64,000 nucleotides of DNA from Nostoc carneum NIES-2107 (GTDB taxonomy: Bacteria > Cyanobacteriota > Cyanobacteriia > Cyanobacteriales > Nostocaceae): NCBI GenBank assembly GCA_002368155.1, contig AP018182.1:157469-221468 (forward strand), in the 5' to 3' direction. Below are positions 1 to 8,709 of this stretch, piece by piece. Within the stretch, counting starts at the first letter, position 1, and each line of letters starts with the position of its first letter. A model generated the notes under the pieces. That model did not search any database. It was not told where the DNA came from and saw only the letters and a list, made by a program, of their open reading frames with translations. The position numbers and the translations under genes were made by a program.

Positions 1-3000
1 CTTGAAATGCTTGGTTGTTAATCTCCTGTTTTTTGTACTTTGGATTCGTAATATTAATTCGTAACAGATTGTTCTGAGATGTTTCTGCTATAACATAGGC
101 ATTTTGTCCAGTGATAATAGTTTGAATTTTAAGATGTAACTTTTGCCCATTCCCAGGCTTTTCTGCTAGCCAGCCTTGGGCAATACCTTCTTTGATTGAT
201 TCTTTATCAATATTGCCTAGTTTTTCAGGTTTGTTACCATTTTGAAGATAAATAGTATAGTCTTCCCGGATCAGGTCAACCTTTTCGATTGTTAACATTA
301 CACGTTCATTATTAAACCTTTGAGAATTCCCAAACTTATTAACTTCGCCTACTTTGAAAGTTAGTTCTGGTAGTCCGGGTACTTTGGTTGTAACAGAGGT
401 GGTATATACTTCACCTCTTTCAACACTGCCAATAGCAATAGTACCAATTGGTAGCCGGGCGTTACTTTGTTCAATATTTCCAAATGTTTCGTAATTACCC
501 TCTTGATTCTGGATTTCAATTACACTTTTTCCATCTTCAGCTAGATTAAATTGAATACTCTGAGGTTGCTTTTCATTAAAAAACTCACTATTCCGGTCAA
601 ATCCAGTGATACTAAACTCGGTAAACTTGAGTGTATCTAACTGACTGATAATCTCTTGAGGAAAGGCAGCAAAGGCGAAATTAGAAACTTTATTTTGGCG
701 ATCGCTACTTTTATCATTACTATTCTCACGAGTAGTTGATACCGCCCAGGTGGCAGCTGCCATTGCTAGCTTTTGGTCTTCTGGAATCGAATTAGAAAAT
801 TCCTCTGCTATCTGGTAAGCTTTTTGGTAAAGAAGTTTAATTTGACCTTCGCTTAGTTCAGGTTGGAATGATATCTTGTTAGATTTTAATTCTTGTCCAA
901 CTGTAATTCCTATCTCTTCAAGTTTATTTTCTTGCTCCCTCGCTAGGGTTCCTAATTTTTTAAACTTGGGTTTACCATTCTCAGTTTCATCGTTAATTTG
1001 AGCATAAACTAAATATTTATGCGGACGGTTATTGTTGCGCTTATCTTCGGGGATTTCTGTGAATTTTATTGTAATTGTATTAGCTTTCCAGATAAATTCA
1101 TTATCATACTGTAGAAGATTAATTATACTTACTTGATTACCATTAGCAAGGGTAATATTTGCAGACGGCCCTTTTTCAGTTTCTTTTTGTTTAGATAGCT
1201 CACTTGCTCGGTTGAATGATTTGTCGAATTCTTTTTTGATGAGGGTAGCTCTTAATCGCTGTTCGTGAGAAAATTCAACCCCTTTAAATAAAGCTTGAAA
1301 TTGAACGATTTCACGCGATTCGAGGCGAGCTTTTTCAAAATACTGGTTGGTTTGAGCAATTAGTAACTCAACAGGTGAGTATCCCGTCGGTTGAATTGTG
1401 TTGTCAATATAGACATCTTTTTTCTTATCCTTAATATAGTTGACTTCACGGTGAAGAATCCGACTGTTGTTGCGAATAATTTCAATTTCAGGTTTTTTGG
1501 CACTCTTGAAAAGGTCAACTGCAATTTGATTTTGAAATGCTGCCTCGGCAATCATTTCACGGTACATTTGGGTATTAATATTCATCGCCACTAGTGTATT
1601 GGCGGGTTCTTGCCGAACAGTTTTGATGAACTCTTCCATGTAACTGCGATACTTGCTTGGAATCTCCTTCCCTTCAATACCCTTGGATTTTGCCCAGGCT
1701 TCTGTTTTGAATAAATCTTCGTAGTGTTTGGCTACCTGCTGCACGTACTCAATTGAGTCTTTCTCGCTACTAAAGTTTTTTAGAATCGTAATTTCTGACT
1801 CTAACGCCTCAATTGCGGTAAGGTGATTGTTGATAACACCTACACTAATGCCATCGCTCATGTGGATGGCGATTTCCTCAAATTCTGGCTGACTGCCATC
1901 TTCTTGGTAAAAAGATTGTTTTTTAAGTTTGACAGTTGGAGCGTAGGCGTTTTCAGGAAGGTTGCGCTCCTTTGCTTCGGTGGTGAGGTTGGGATACTTG
2001 CTTGCCCGCTCGAAGCCGATACAATCACCATCGTAGTCGCGTGCTTGACGCTCTTGTTCGGACTCTTGAGGGAGAATCTCTAATTCATAACCAACTGATT
2101 TTAGTTCTAAAATATACTGATTAAATTTGTTAGTAAACTCGATTTTATCCTTATTTTCGAGCTTATTAATATTTTGGTCTAAGTAATTTTCAATACCTTC
2201 TAACTGGATATTTTTTCCTTGAGCTTCTGGCAGGATAGATTTAATTTGCTCATTGAGGCGGTTGTAAATGCGATCGCTTGTTTCGTCCGAGACAGCGATC
2301 GCACCAGCGAGAGGTTGACCATCAGGCCCAAGGATATCTTCTACAATTGTGTTAGTTGAGACGCACAGACCATTTGAGTTGAGGAAAGGGGAGCGGAAGT
2401 TGAGAACTTCTTCGCCGTCTTGATAATGGGGTATGGAAATTTCCTCATTTCGCAGGTCTTTGGAGGGAATGACCATTGCTCGCTCAAACGTTAACGTCTT
2501 GCCGATGGCGATTTCTTTCCACTCGTTTTGGACGAACCGGGCGAGTTCGCGCTGTACTTTCTCAGTTTCGAGAAGTTGCCCCTCTCCTTGCAGGTCAGCT
2601 TTGATGAGTTTGTAAATAAACGAGTCAGTAGCAATGCGATCGCGCAAAGTTTCTAACTCTTCTGCTAATGTTGGATCTTCTGCTGCTTGTTCTTCTAGTG
2701 TGGTTGCTTGTTCTTCTAAAAAGGCTTTCCGTTTCTCGTACTTTTCGCAGTAAAGTTGTGCAAGTTGCCGAGGATCATCCTGTGCTTCTTTAAGCTTTTT
2801 GGCTTCAAGTTCTAGCTGTTCAGTAAAGTCTTTCAGTCCATTAGGGAATGAAGCGAGTAACTGCGATATAGCTGTCTTGCCGAGTTCAGACTGTGATTTT
2901 TCACCTAGCCAGATATTTTGTCGGTACAATCCAGGTTGAATTTGAGGCTTAGTCGGGCCATTAGGATTATCTTTATCAGTTCCCTTGAACGCAGATAAGG

Positions 3001-3652
3001 GAAGAATTAGATCAATTTTAATTAAGTTATTGGGGTCTTGATAATTGAGGATTTGCTCAAGGTTAGCAGGGCGTAGTGTACCTTTACCAAAGCGGTATTT
3101 ATTGTCATCTCCGTCTCGATCAGTCCAACCGAAGCGGTGCTGAATTACTCGATATTTATCACCTTTTTGATGCTTGGTTAATTCGTGATACAGTTCTTTT
3201 GATATTTGTCCGTAACAGTCTCCTGTTAGCCGATATGCTTGGTCATTACTGATAATGCCACCATTTTCACCATTATTATCATCAACTATTAAAATAGTTA
3301 ACTCTTTATTGACAGCATTTCTACATGAACCAAGAAAGATAGACCCGTAAGCACCTCTATCTTTGTTATCAGGGCATAGTTGTCTAATTGTATCTAGACA
3401 TTCTTCGGGGCCATATAACAACCGAGTTTTTGATGATAATAATAATTTATGACCTTCAGGATGATTAGTTAATTGTTCCACGGTAGACTTTTCGTCCATA
3501 TGCCCGAACGAAAAGTTTACCCCAGGAGAGAAATGTTCTAGTAGAGTATTATGAAGTTCTTCTTTTAACAGCGAATCTGGATTATTTGTATTACCATCTG
3601 TATGAATCCATTGATTTAATCTAGTGTCAAAATGTTTAGCTTGAATTGTCAT
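1..3652 (-). CDS. Large protein with RNA-polymerase-like R-x-P and D-x-D-G-D motifs (C-terminus outside window)
   Basis: One open frame of about 1,217 codons runs off the left edge, so the C-terminus is missing. The first in-frame ATG is at 3650-3652, after an AT-rich spacer; no clear ribosome site is visible. Two motifs stand out: LNFRSPFLNSNG with R420-S-P422, and RDYDGDC with D539-Y-D-G-D543. Known: R-x-P followed by D-x-D-G-D is the layout of the catalytic double-psi barrel of RNA polymerase beta-prime (NRAP...NADFDGD), and D-x-D-G-D also marks eukaryotic RNA-dependent RNA polymerases and YonO-like phage enzymes. About 115 residues separate the motifs here, versus roughly 35 in beta-prime, so an insertion is implied. 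Residues about 290-340 look like a charged coiled coil. No signal peptide or membrane segment was seen. Inference: a single-chain RNA polymerase or primase of the plasmid. The motif match is good, but overall homology is untested. Confidence 0.55.
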   Translation of the reverse strand, partial: MTIQAKHFDTRLNQWIHTDGNTNNPDSLLKEELHNTLLEHFSPGVNFSFGHMDEKSTVEQLTNHPEGHKLLLSSKTRLLYGPEECLDTIRQLCPDNKDRGAYGSIFLGSCRNAVNKELTILIVDDNNGENGGIISNDQAYRLTGDCYGQISKELYHELTKHQKGDKYRVIQHRFGWTDRDGDDNKYRFGKGTLRPANLEQILNYQDPNNLIKIDLILPLSAFKGTDKDNPNGPTKPQIQPGLYRQNIWLGEKSQSELGKTAISQLLASFPNGLKDFTEQLELEAKKLKEAQDDPRQLAQLYCEKYEKRKAFLEEQATTLEEQAAEDPTLAEELETLRDRIATDSFIYKLIKADLQGEGQLLETEKVQRELARFVQNEWKEIAIGKTLTFERAMVIPSKDLRNEEISIPHYQDGEEVLNFRSPFLNSNGLCVSTNTIVEDILGPDGQPLAGAIAVSDETSDRIYNRLNEQIKSILPEAQGKNIQLEGIENYLDQNINKLENKDKIEFTNKFNQYILELKSVGYELEILPQESEQERQARDYDGDCIGFERASKYPNLTTEAKERNLPENAYAPTVKLKKQSFYQEDGSQPEFEEIAIHMSDGISVGVINNHLTAIEALESEITILKNFSSEKDSIEYVQQVAKHYEDLFKTEAWAKSKGIEGKEIPSKYRSYMEEFIKTVRQEPANTLVAMNINTQMYREMIAEAAFQNQIAVDLFKSAKKPEIEIIRNNSRILHREVNYIKDKKKDVYIDNTIQPTGYSPVELLIAQTNQYFEKARLESREIVQFQALFKGVEFSHEQRLRATLIKKEFDKSFNRASELSKQKETEKGPSANITLANGNQVSIINLLQYDNEFIWKANTITIKFTEIPEDKRNNNRPHKYLVYAQINDETENGKPKFKKLGTLAREQENKLEEIGITVGQELKSNKISFQPELSEGQIKLLYQKAYQIAEEFSNSIPEDQKLAMAAATWAVSTTRENSNDKSSDRQNKVSNFAFAAFPQEIISQLDTLKFTEFSITGFDRNSEFFNEKQPQSIQFNLAEDGKSVIEIQNQEGNYETFGNIEQSNARLPIGTIAIGSVERGEVYTTSVTTKVPGLPELTFKVGEVNKFGNSQRFNNERVMLTIEKVDLIREDYTIYLQNGNKPEKLGNIDKESIKEGIAQGWLAEKPGNGQKLHLKIQTIITGQNAYVIAETSQNNLLRINITNPKYKKQEINNQAFQ

Positions 3653-4222
3653 ATATGAACAATTAAACTTATAAAATTAAAGATAAATTTTTACTTTTTG
3701 GCACTAAAATATCCGTAGAGTTTAATTTTACTTTCTCTTTATCAGTAATCTATTCAACAAATTTCTAATTTTTACTAACAATTTATTAGTAATTAAAAGT
3801 ACCTTTTTATAAGGTTTTTACTTAGCTTAGTCTTTATGAAAGCTTATCCTGTGTGATTTCATAATTTAAGTATGACAAAAAATATACAAACTTATTAATT
3901 ACTTTTTACTTAGTTATAAATCAGTAGTAACTTTTGTAATGTTTGCGATTCTGGTTGTATTTTACGTAAATCCCTACAACCTAATCAGTCAACTAGTACG
4001 ATTAGTCAATTTACACCTTTAGTTTAAAGAAAGGATATCCAAAAAACCTTTCACCCCATCAATTTCTGAATATCCAGACAAAACAAATAACTCTTGCGAT
4101 CGCCCGCAGAGATTGTTAGCGATCGCTATCGCTAAATTAAGTCCCTGCCCTTAAAAATTTTAAATTTTGGAACTTTATTTTAAACGTACACTACAAGATT
4201 AAGCCAAAATTTTAGGATTGCC
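3653..4222. repeat. AT-rich spacer with repeated TTTTTACT words
   Basis: No gene is visible in these 570 bases. The stretch upstream of the polymerase-like gene is very AT-rich. TTTTTACT occurs at 3688, 3769, 3815 and 3903; the last two extend to TTTTTACTTAG. A GCGATCGC-containing segment lies near 4097-4130. The repeats could be promoter or replication-initiation elements, but nothing shows which. Confidence 0.35.
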
Positions 4223-4286
4223 CTTTGTTCTAGCTGTTCTTTTTTTGTTCTAGTTACTTTTATAATTTTATATAGCTAGAACAAAG
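4223..4286. promoter_or_regulatory. Inverted-repeat operator before a small decayed gene
   Basis: CTTTGTTCTAGCT (4223-4235) and AGCTAGAACAAAG (4274-4286) form a perfect 13-bp inverted repeat. A third copy of the core, TTTGTTCTAG, lies between them at 4244-4253. The right arm ends seven bases before the ATG at 4293. Three copies of one word in a promoter-sized region suggest an operator. The regulator is unknown. Confidence 0.5.
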
Positions 4287-4292
4287 AGGTTT

Positions 4293-4487
4293 ATGGGCAA
4301 GATAAACGATGTTAGAATTTTTGCGCCTGAGCAAGATATTGCGTCGTGGCAGTCGTTGTTTGAGAAGATGGAAGCGCAGTGACTGGTTGAAATTGTCCAA
4401 AAACCAGATAAATTTTATGAAGTCAGGGAAAGTGAGAAACTTAAACGAAGGTATTTCAAGATTAAGTTGTTGCGCTCTGGTTTATAA
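4293..4487 (+). pseudogene. Small gene broken by an in-frame TGA
   Basis: Reading from the ATG at 4293 gives 29 residues starting MGKINDVRIF, then a TGA at 4380-4382, then 34 more codons that look like real protein (LVEIVQKPDKFYEV and on) to a TAA at 4485. Continued coding character in the same frame suggests a 64-codon gene with one nonsense mutation; CGA to TGA would explain it. The operator-like repeat directly upstream supports a former gene. The family is not recognised. The overlapping frame at 4309-4500 is less protein-like and was not preferred. Confidence 0.4.
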
Positions 4488-4608
4488 AAACATAACATAA
4501 CTCATGACTTAGAACCAGAAAAATCTATTATGACTCGGATGTACAAATTTTGGCACTAATACGTAGTGGAATTGCTTAAAACATCAACCTAGATGTATTA
4601 ATGCTTTC

Positions 4609-4638
4609 TACGAAGTATTCAAATTTGAACACTTCGTA
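4609..4638. repeat. Near-perfect 30-bp palindrome, copy 1
   Basis: The half-site TACGAAGTATTCAAA is followed by its reverse complement with one mismatched pair. The centre (CGAAGTATTCAAA) is shared with the perfect palindrome at 6390-6423. This copy lies about 60 bases past the relaxase stop codon. No T-run follows, so a simple terminator is unlikely. A protein-binding or recombination site is possible. Confidence 0.6.
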
Positions 4639-4697
4639 TTTCATATATCAACACTAGGAATTCTCAGTAGATTAAATTCTCTCCCCTAACAGATTTA

Positions 4698-6203
4698 CTA
4701 CTGCTCAATACCTGTTTGCGATCGCTGTTGATTAATTAATGCTTGTTGGGTAAAGAAACGCAAACTTTCAATCTGCTCAATTTCGTTTGTGGTTAGTCGA
4801 GTTGGTATCTCTTCGTACCAGGTTCTCTGACTGTAGCAGGTTTGCATCACAGGAGTATTATCCCCATGACGGTAAACACTCAGAGTATTTCTATCTAAGC
4901 TGGCACTCAACTCCTGTCCTTTGATACGGAAGTTATTGGTAACAAGCATATAGTCAGTGATTATAGAAGGCAAATGTTTGAGAGTAGAAGGCAGAAGGTT
5001 AAGAGAAGGAGGAACAGGGGAAGATTGCTCTTCCAGGAGTTGTTTAGCAGTAAGACCATTTTCTTCTGAAATATCCTGTTGTGGGTACTGTTTTTGGGGA
5101 TGTGGCTGAACTTTTTTCTTAGTGTTATTTGCTTTCAATGTGGGGTTGTCTTCCAATTTGGATTGTATTACTGGAATCTCACTTGGATAATTACTGTTTA
5201 GTGTATATGTACTAACAAGTGTTTTGGAGTTACTATCGGTATCACCATTGCTATCACTTGCACTGCTGCTAGTAGTTTTATCACTATATAAGTAATTATT
5301 ATTAATTAGTGTGTTGCAATTTATGCGGTTAATTGCTCTGGCTTTAGCTTGTTGAATTACTTCTTTATCTTTATCTGGGTCGTACATGATTCCATATTCA
5401 GACCGCAGTTTGTTCCAGCTATAAGGTTTGTATACTTGATAACCAGCAATTTTTACATCATTATGAATGTAGGTAAAGCCTAGTAGTTCTTCCCCCTGCA
5501 TCTTAGGCAATACTCCAATGTTGTTTTCCTCCAGGCGTTCAATGAACGTAGAGACGGTGGGACTGTCCTTAATGGCTTCCCCTATTGCTTGGCGAATAAT
5601 TTCCTTACTGGTTGGGGTTTTGTGCTTACTGTTGACTGCTCTAATGCTTTTTGATCGGTTGGGGCTGGTGAGTGTAATAATCCCGTACTCTTGCTCTAAC
5701 TTAGAGGCCACAGCTTCATTTGTTGTCGGTGTTACTTCCAATCCTAGTTCCGCCGCTATGCGTCTAGTTGAGACTTGGGAGTTGAAATAATCATAGGAAT
5801 CATTAACTAAGCTGCCATCTAACCGAATCCGGGAGGCGATTATATGCAGGTGTTCGTGGTTGCGATCCTGGTGGCGTACTGCAACGAATTGACTGGTAGC
5901 TCCTACAGATGATTCTTCCTTGGGCAAGTATCCCATATCCTTGAGATATTCTCTTGCTACATAACTGTACTGACTGTCTGATAAATGCTCGTGGTAGTTG
6001 GGACGATGTGCGATTGAGATGATGAGGTGAGCGCACTGCCGTTTAACTGCTTTGTTGGTGTACTTGATGGTGAGAAACTGCTGGTTAAATTCATCTGGCT
6101 TTGTTCCCATCATATTAGTATTGACAATCGCAGCATCATCTTTCCCCAAGACATACTTGAGCGTGTCGAGAAAATTGGGTTTTTTGTAGATGACGGGAAT
6201 CAA
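4698..6203 (-). CDS. MobP-type relaxase (plasmid mobilization nuclease)
   Basis: A relaxase nicks one strand at the transfer origin and carries it into the recipient. The 501-residue protein starts IPVIYKKPNF, a usual relaxase beginning. The start must be TTG at 6201-6203, because the first usable ATG would remove the N-terminal domain. The metal-binding histidine motif is at residues about 110-120 (RHQDRNHEHLHIIASRI), matching the H-x-D-x-x-H-x-H-x-H type motif of the family. The C-terminal half is low-complexity and Ser/Asn/Pro-rich, with no helicase domain, so this is a mobilization rather than a full conjugation protein. The MobC-like gene lies upstream on the same strand. The family is secure; the nick site is not identified. 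Confidence 0.85.
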   Translation of the reverse strand: MIPVIYKKPNFLDTLKYVLGKDDAAIVNTNMMGTKPDEFNQQFLTIKYTNKAVKRQCAHLIISIAHRPNYHEHLSDSQYSYVAREYLKDMGYLPKEESSVGATSQFVAVRHQDRNHEHLHIIASRIRLDGSLVNDSYDYFNSQVSTRRIAAELGLEVTPTTNEAVASKLEQEYGIITLTSPNRSKSIRAVNSKHKTPTSKEIIRQAIGEAIKDSPTVSTFIERLEENNIGVLPKMQGEELLGFTYIHNDVKIAGYQVYKPYSWNKLRSEYGIMYDPDKDKEVIQQAKARAINRINCNTLINNNYLYSDKTTSSSASDSNGDTDSNSKTLVSTYTLNSNYPSEIPVIQSKLEDNPTLKANNTKKKVQPHPQKQYPQQDISEENGLTAKQLLEEQSSPVPPSLNLLPSTLKHLPSIITDYMLVTNNFRIKGQELSASLDRNTLSVYRHGDNTPVMQTCYSQRTWYEEIPTRLTTNEIEQIESLRFFTQQALINQQRSQTGIEQ

Positions 6204-6389
6204 GTTGAGTTTAGGGTTTAGTAGCTAAGAACGTTTTTTCAACCTAGCAATTCTACTTAGAAATGCAAAGAACTTGACTGTAAAGATTTGAACAAAGTTT
6301 AATGATTACCTACTCTCAACTAATATCAATAAACAAAATAGAGATTTATCGCTTCTAAATTTTTCTACTTTCTATATATATCGGCACTT

Positions 6390-6423
6390 ATATCGAAGTA
6401 TTCAAATTTGAATACTTCGATAT
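6390..6423. repeat. Perfect 34-bp palindrome, copy 2
   Basis: The half-site ATATCGAAGTATTCAAA is followed by its exact reverse complement. It lies between the MobC-like gene (stop at 6449) and the relaxase start, and is related to the palindrome at 4609-4638. The two therefore bracket the relaxase gene. Possible roles are a binding site that autoregulates the mob genes or a recombination site. Confidence 0.65.
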
Positions 6424-6448
6424 TGATTAGTATAAGTTCTCAACAAGC

Positions 6449-6934
6449 TTATTTTTCAACTTCTTGGTTGTGTAGAGGATTCCCAGCGTCTTGTTTAGAG
6501 CCTGCGAGCTCTATATTAAATGCAGCAGCAATGGTTTTATCTACGAGTGCGATCGCAATTTCGACTTGGTTAATAATTTGCTGGTTGTTTGTTTCCTTGG
6601 CAAGGTGAGATAACATCATCAGTTCGCTTTTGAGGGTTCCTGCCGTAGCACGGATGGTTATTACATCTGCGGGTGGTTTTACTGCTAGCACTCGTCTTAA
6701 CCCACATGAACGTAGATACTCAGATGCCGTTTGTCCTGTGGCGGTGGCTTTCTCCTCAATGGCGTTTTTTTCTTCCTCAAAGACGTATACCTTAACTAAT
6801 TTGGTTCGTTTAGCAGGCCTATTTACCATACCTTGTTTAATCATTGGACTGGGGGAAGTATGACGCTTTTCTGTAATGTGCCAAGGAACTCGTCGGACAA
6901 CCAAAAATTCCACTTTTCTCACGCACACTACCAT
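6449..6934 (-). CDS. MobC-like relaxosome accessory protein
   Basis: MobC proteins bind near the transfer origin and help the relaxase open the DNA. The segment KLVKVYVFEEEKNAIEEKA followed by GQTASEYLRSCGLRR is typical of the ribbon-helix-helix N-terminus of this family, and the C-terminal half is helical with an LAKETNNQQI-type stretch. The ATG at 6934 gives 161 residues. Internal ATGs (MIKQGM, MVNRPAK) may be the true start, since the family usually begins just before the conserved strand. It is read toward the relaxase, with a 245-base gap holding a long palindrome. Confidence 0.75.
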   Translation of the reverse strand: MVVCVRKVEFLVVRRVPWHITEKRHTSPSPMIKQGMVNRPAKRTKLVKVYVFEEEKNAIEEKATATGQTASEYLRSCGLRRVLAVKPPADVITIRATAGTLKSELMMLSHLAKETNNQQIINQVEIAIALVDKTIAAAFNIELAGSKQDAGNPLHNQEVEK

Positions 6935-7532
6935 TGCGGATAATATAGCCGTTATCCTTGGTATAACTGAAATTGCGGTTATATGACTTTAGTAATAGTA
7001 CTGCAACTGCTGTGAAATCGCTTTTACAAGCATTATGCTGTTAGGGTCGAACTATGCGATCGCAGATTATTGTCTATGTAAAAATACTTACTTTATTATA
7101 AAATCTATTCTTTATTTCCTGTCCTTGACTAGAGAACGAGAATATTGTGTTTTTTGTTAAAAATAATACATATCTTATTTATCGTAGAATGCTGAGAGCA
7201 GTGCAGTAATCGTGCCATTGTAGTTAGGAAAAAGATTATCAGTCAATAATCAAGTGTGCGATCGTGAAATTTCATCTATGTATATAAACTTAAATTAATG
7301 TATAAAATAAGCTGTAAGCGATTTGTTTAAAATTGAGCGTATGTTAACTGGATTAGACTTATACTACAATTTTGTATTTTTGTAGTATATAACAATATGA
7401 GTCGTATAGAACTTATTATCAATTAATTGTAGTTATTGATAATAAATCTAGTTTGAAATAGGCCCATTTGCCATACCTTGTTTACTAGCCTGATTGCACC
7501 AAGTGCGAGGGTAGGACGTAGTAGAGCGTGCA
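6935..7532. other. Gene-free region upstream of mobC, candidate transfer origin
   Basis: No convincing gene is present on either strand. The stretch AGGCCCATTTGCCATACC and following bases at 7460-7484 repeats 6815-6839 inside the 5' part of mobC at 23 of 25 positions. Its place upstream of mobC and the relaxase makes this the natural place for an oriT, but no nick-site consensus was recognised. Confidence 0.35.
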
Positions 7533-7712
7533 GTGAGTACGGGAGAAGTAAGCAGAGAGTAAGCGGTGAGTACTAGGGAAGTGCGTGTGTCTTATGCAGG
7601 TCTAATTTAAATGGAAAAAGTATATCAAATCAATAATTTAACTAACAAATAGAGATTTTTCACCACTTAGTCAGTGAGTACTCGGCAAGTTGCGGGAGAG
7701 TACTGAGGAAGT
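7533..7712 (+). repeat. Four phased iterons (candidate parC centromere)
   Basis: Four 17-bp direct repeats fit GTGAGTACTNGGNAAGT: 7533-7549, 7566-7582, 7674-7690 and 7696-7712 (the last starts GAGAGTAC). Spacings of 33 and 22 bases within each pair are close to three and two helical turns. They lie 200-390 bases upstream of the ParR-like gene and the actin-like gene. Known: ParR binds such repeats upstream of parMR operons. A replication origin with iterons is the alternative. Confidence 0.6.
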
Positions 7713-7917
7713 AGCCTGGGGCGTACAGATATAGTAATTTTAATCACTTCTACATTACTGGAAATGTAGATTAAGCCTATCGAATAAGTGGTTTAAATAT
7801 TACTAACTACTACAGTATGTAATATAAAATTGGCTAATTGTAATTTGAGTTAATTAGGTTAAAAGTTGAGATTGTTTTATTACTGTTGATTGTTGTAACT
7901 AACTCGGAGGGGGAATT

Positions 7918-8502
7918 ATGCCAAGGAAGGTGCAATCAGATTATGTAGAATTGTCAGTGGCAAGAAAGAAAGGTTCTAGTGAAGCGAGATTGTTGCAATA
8001 CCTGAAGGACAGTGAAAAGGGAGGGGGGGATATGATAATGGAGGCGATAATTCCTCTCTATCTCCCCTATATGCTCTACTCAGAGGGTGTAAGGGGTGAA
8101 AAATTATCTTCGTGCGTATTGGATGCGATCGCGCAGTTGGAAGTACAAATAATTAAGATGAAACGGGCTTTCGGGATGGAGGGACTTGCCCAAGTAGTGC
8201 TAGTGCAGCCTTATGGTAGTGGACTTCCCACTTCTGCTGCAATTACCACACAACCTCATGGTAGTGGAGTTTTTTCTCTGATGGCTACAACTGATATTCA
8301 GGCTCAAGCAGAGAAGAGTGCGAGTTTTTTTACGGGCGTAGTTTCGACCAATGATGTTTCTGTTTCATCAGAGGTGCCGCTTGTTGTGGAGGAACAGTCT
8401 TTTCAAGAGGAAGATTTGGATGATGATTTCTTCAATGATGATGAAGATGATGTGATTGCTAAAGCAGAGATAGAAGTTGATCCGGGATTTCGTTTAGAGT
8501 AA
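7918..8502 (+). CDS. ParR-like partition adaptor
   Basis: A 194-residue protein with an excellent ribosome site (GGAGGGGG eight bases before ATG). The N-terminal half has the pattern LLQYLKDSEKGGGDMIMEAI followed by YLPYML, which resembles the short DNA-binding domain of ParR-type adaptors, where a leucine-rich helix is followed by an Ala/Tyr helix. The C-terminal part is disordered and very acidic (EEDLDDDFFNDDEDD at about residues 162-176). It is the first gene after the iterons and lies 200 bases before the actin-like gene. ParR usually follows ParM; here it precedes it. The assignment rests on context and weak similarity. Confidence 0.5.
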   Translation: MPRKVQSDYVELSVARKKGSSEARLLQYLKDSEKGGGDMIMEAIIPLYLPYMLYSEGVRGEKLSSCVLDAIAQLEVQIIKMKRAFGMEGLAQVVLVQPYGSGLPTSAAITTQPHGSGVFSLMATTDIQAQAEKSASFFTGVVSTNDVSVSSEVPLVVEEQSFQEEDLDDDFFNDDEDDVIAKAEIEVDPGFRLE

Positions 8503-8709
8503 GGAAACTGTATCCAGCGATCTCATTTGTAGATTGTCCATCCTATAAATTTGGGTATCAAGGTGTGAGGTCATCGTCTGCGCTGCAAAAAAATGGATGA
8601 TAATTGTAAAATTTTTTCTAAGACAGGGTAATACTGCTATAAAGTAAGCCTTTTTCCATACCGAGTTAATACTTATAAAGGTTAAATTGTAAGTAATAGC
8701 AGAGATGAA

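Noticed and set aside
7533..7712. The iterons as a CRISPR array
   Set aside because: The repeats are short, unequally spaced and imperfect, with no cas genes; they fit a centromere or origin better.
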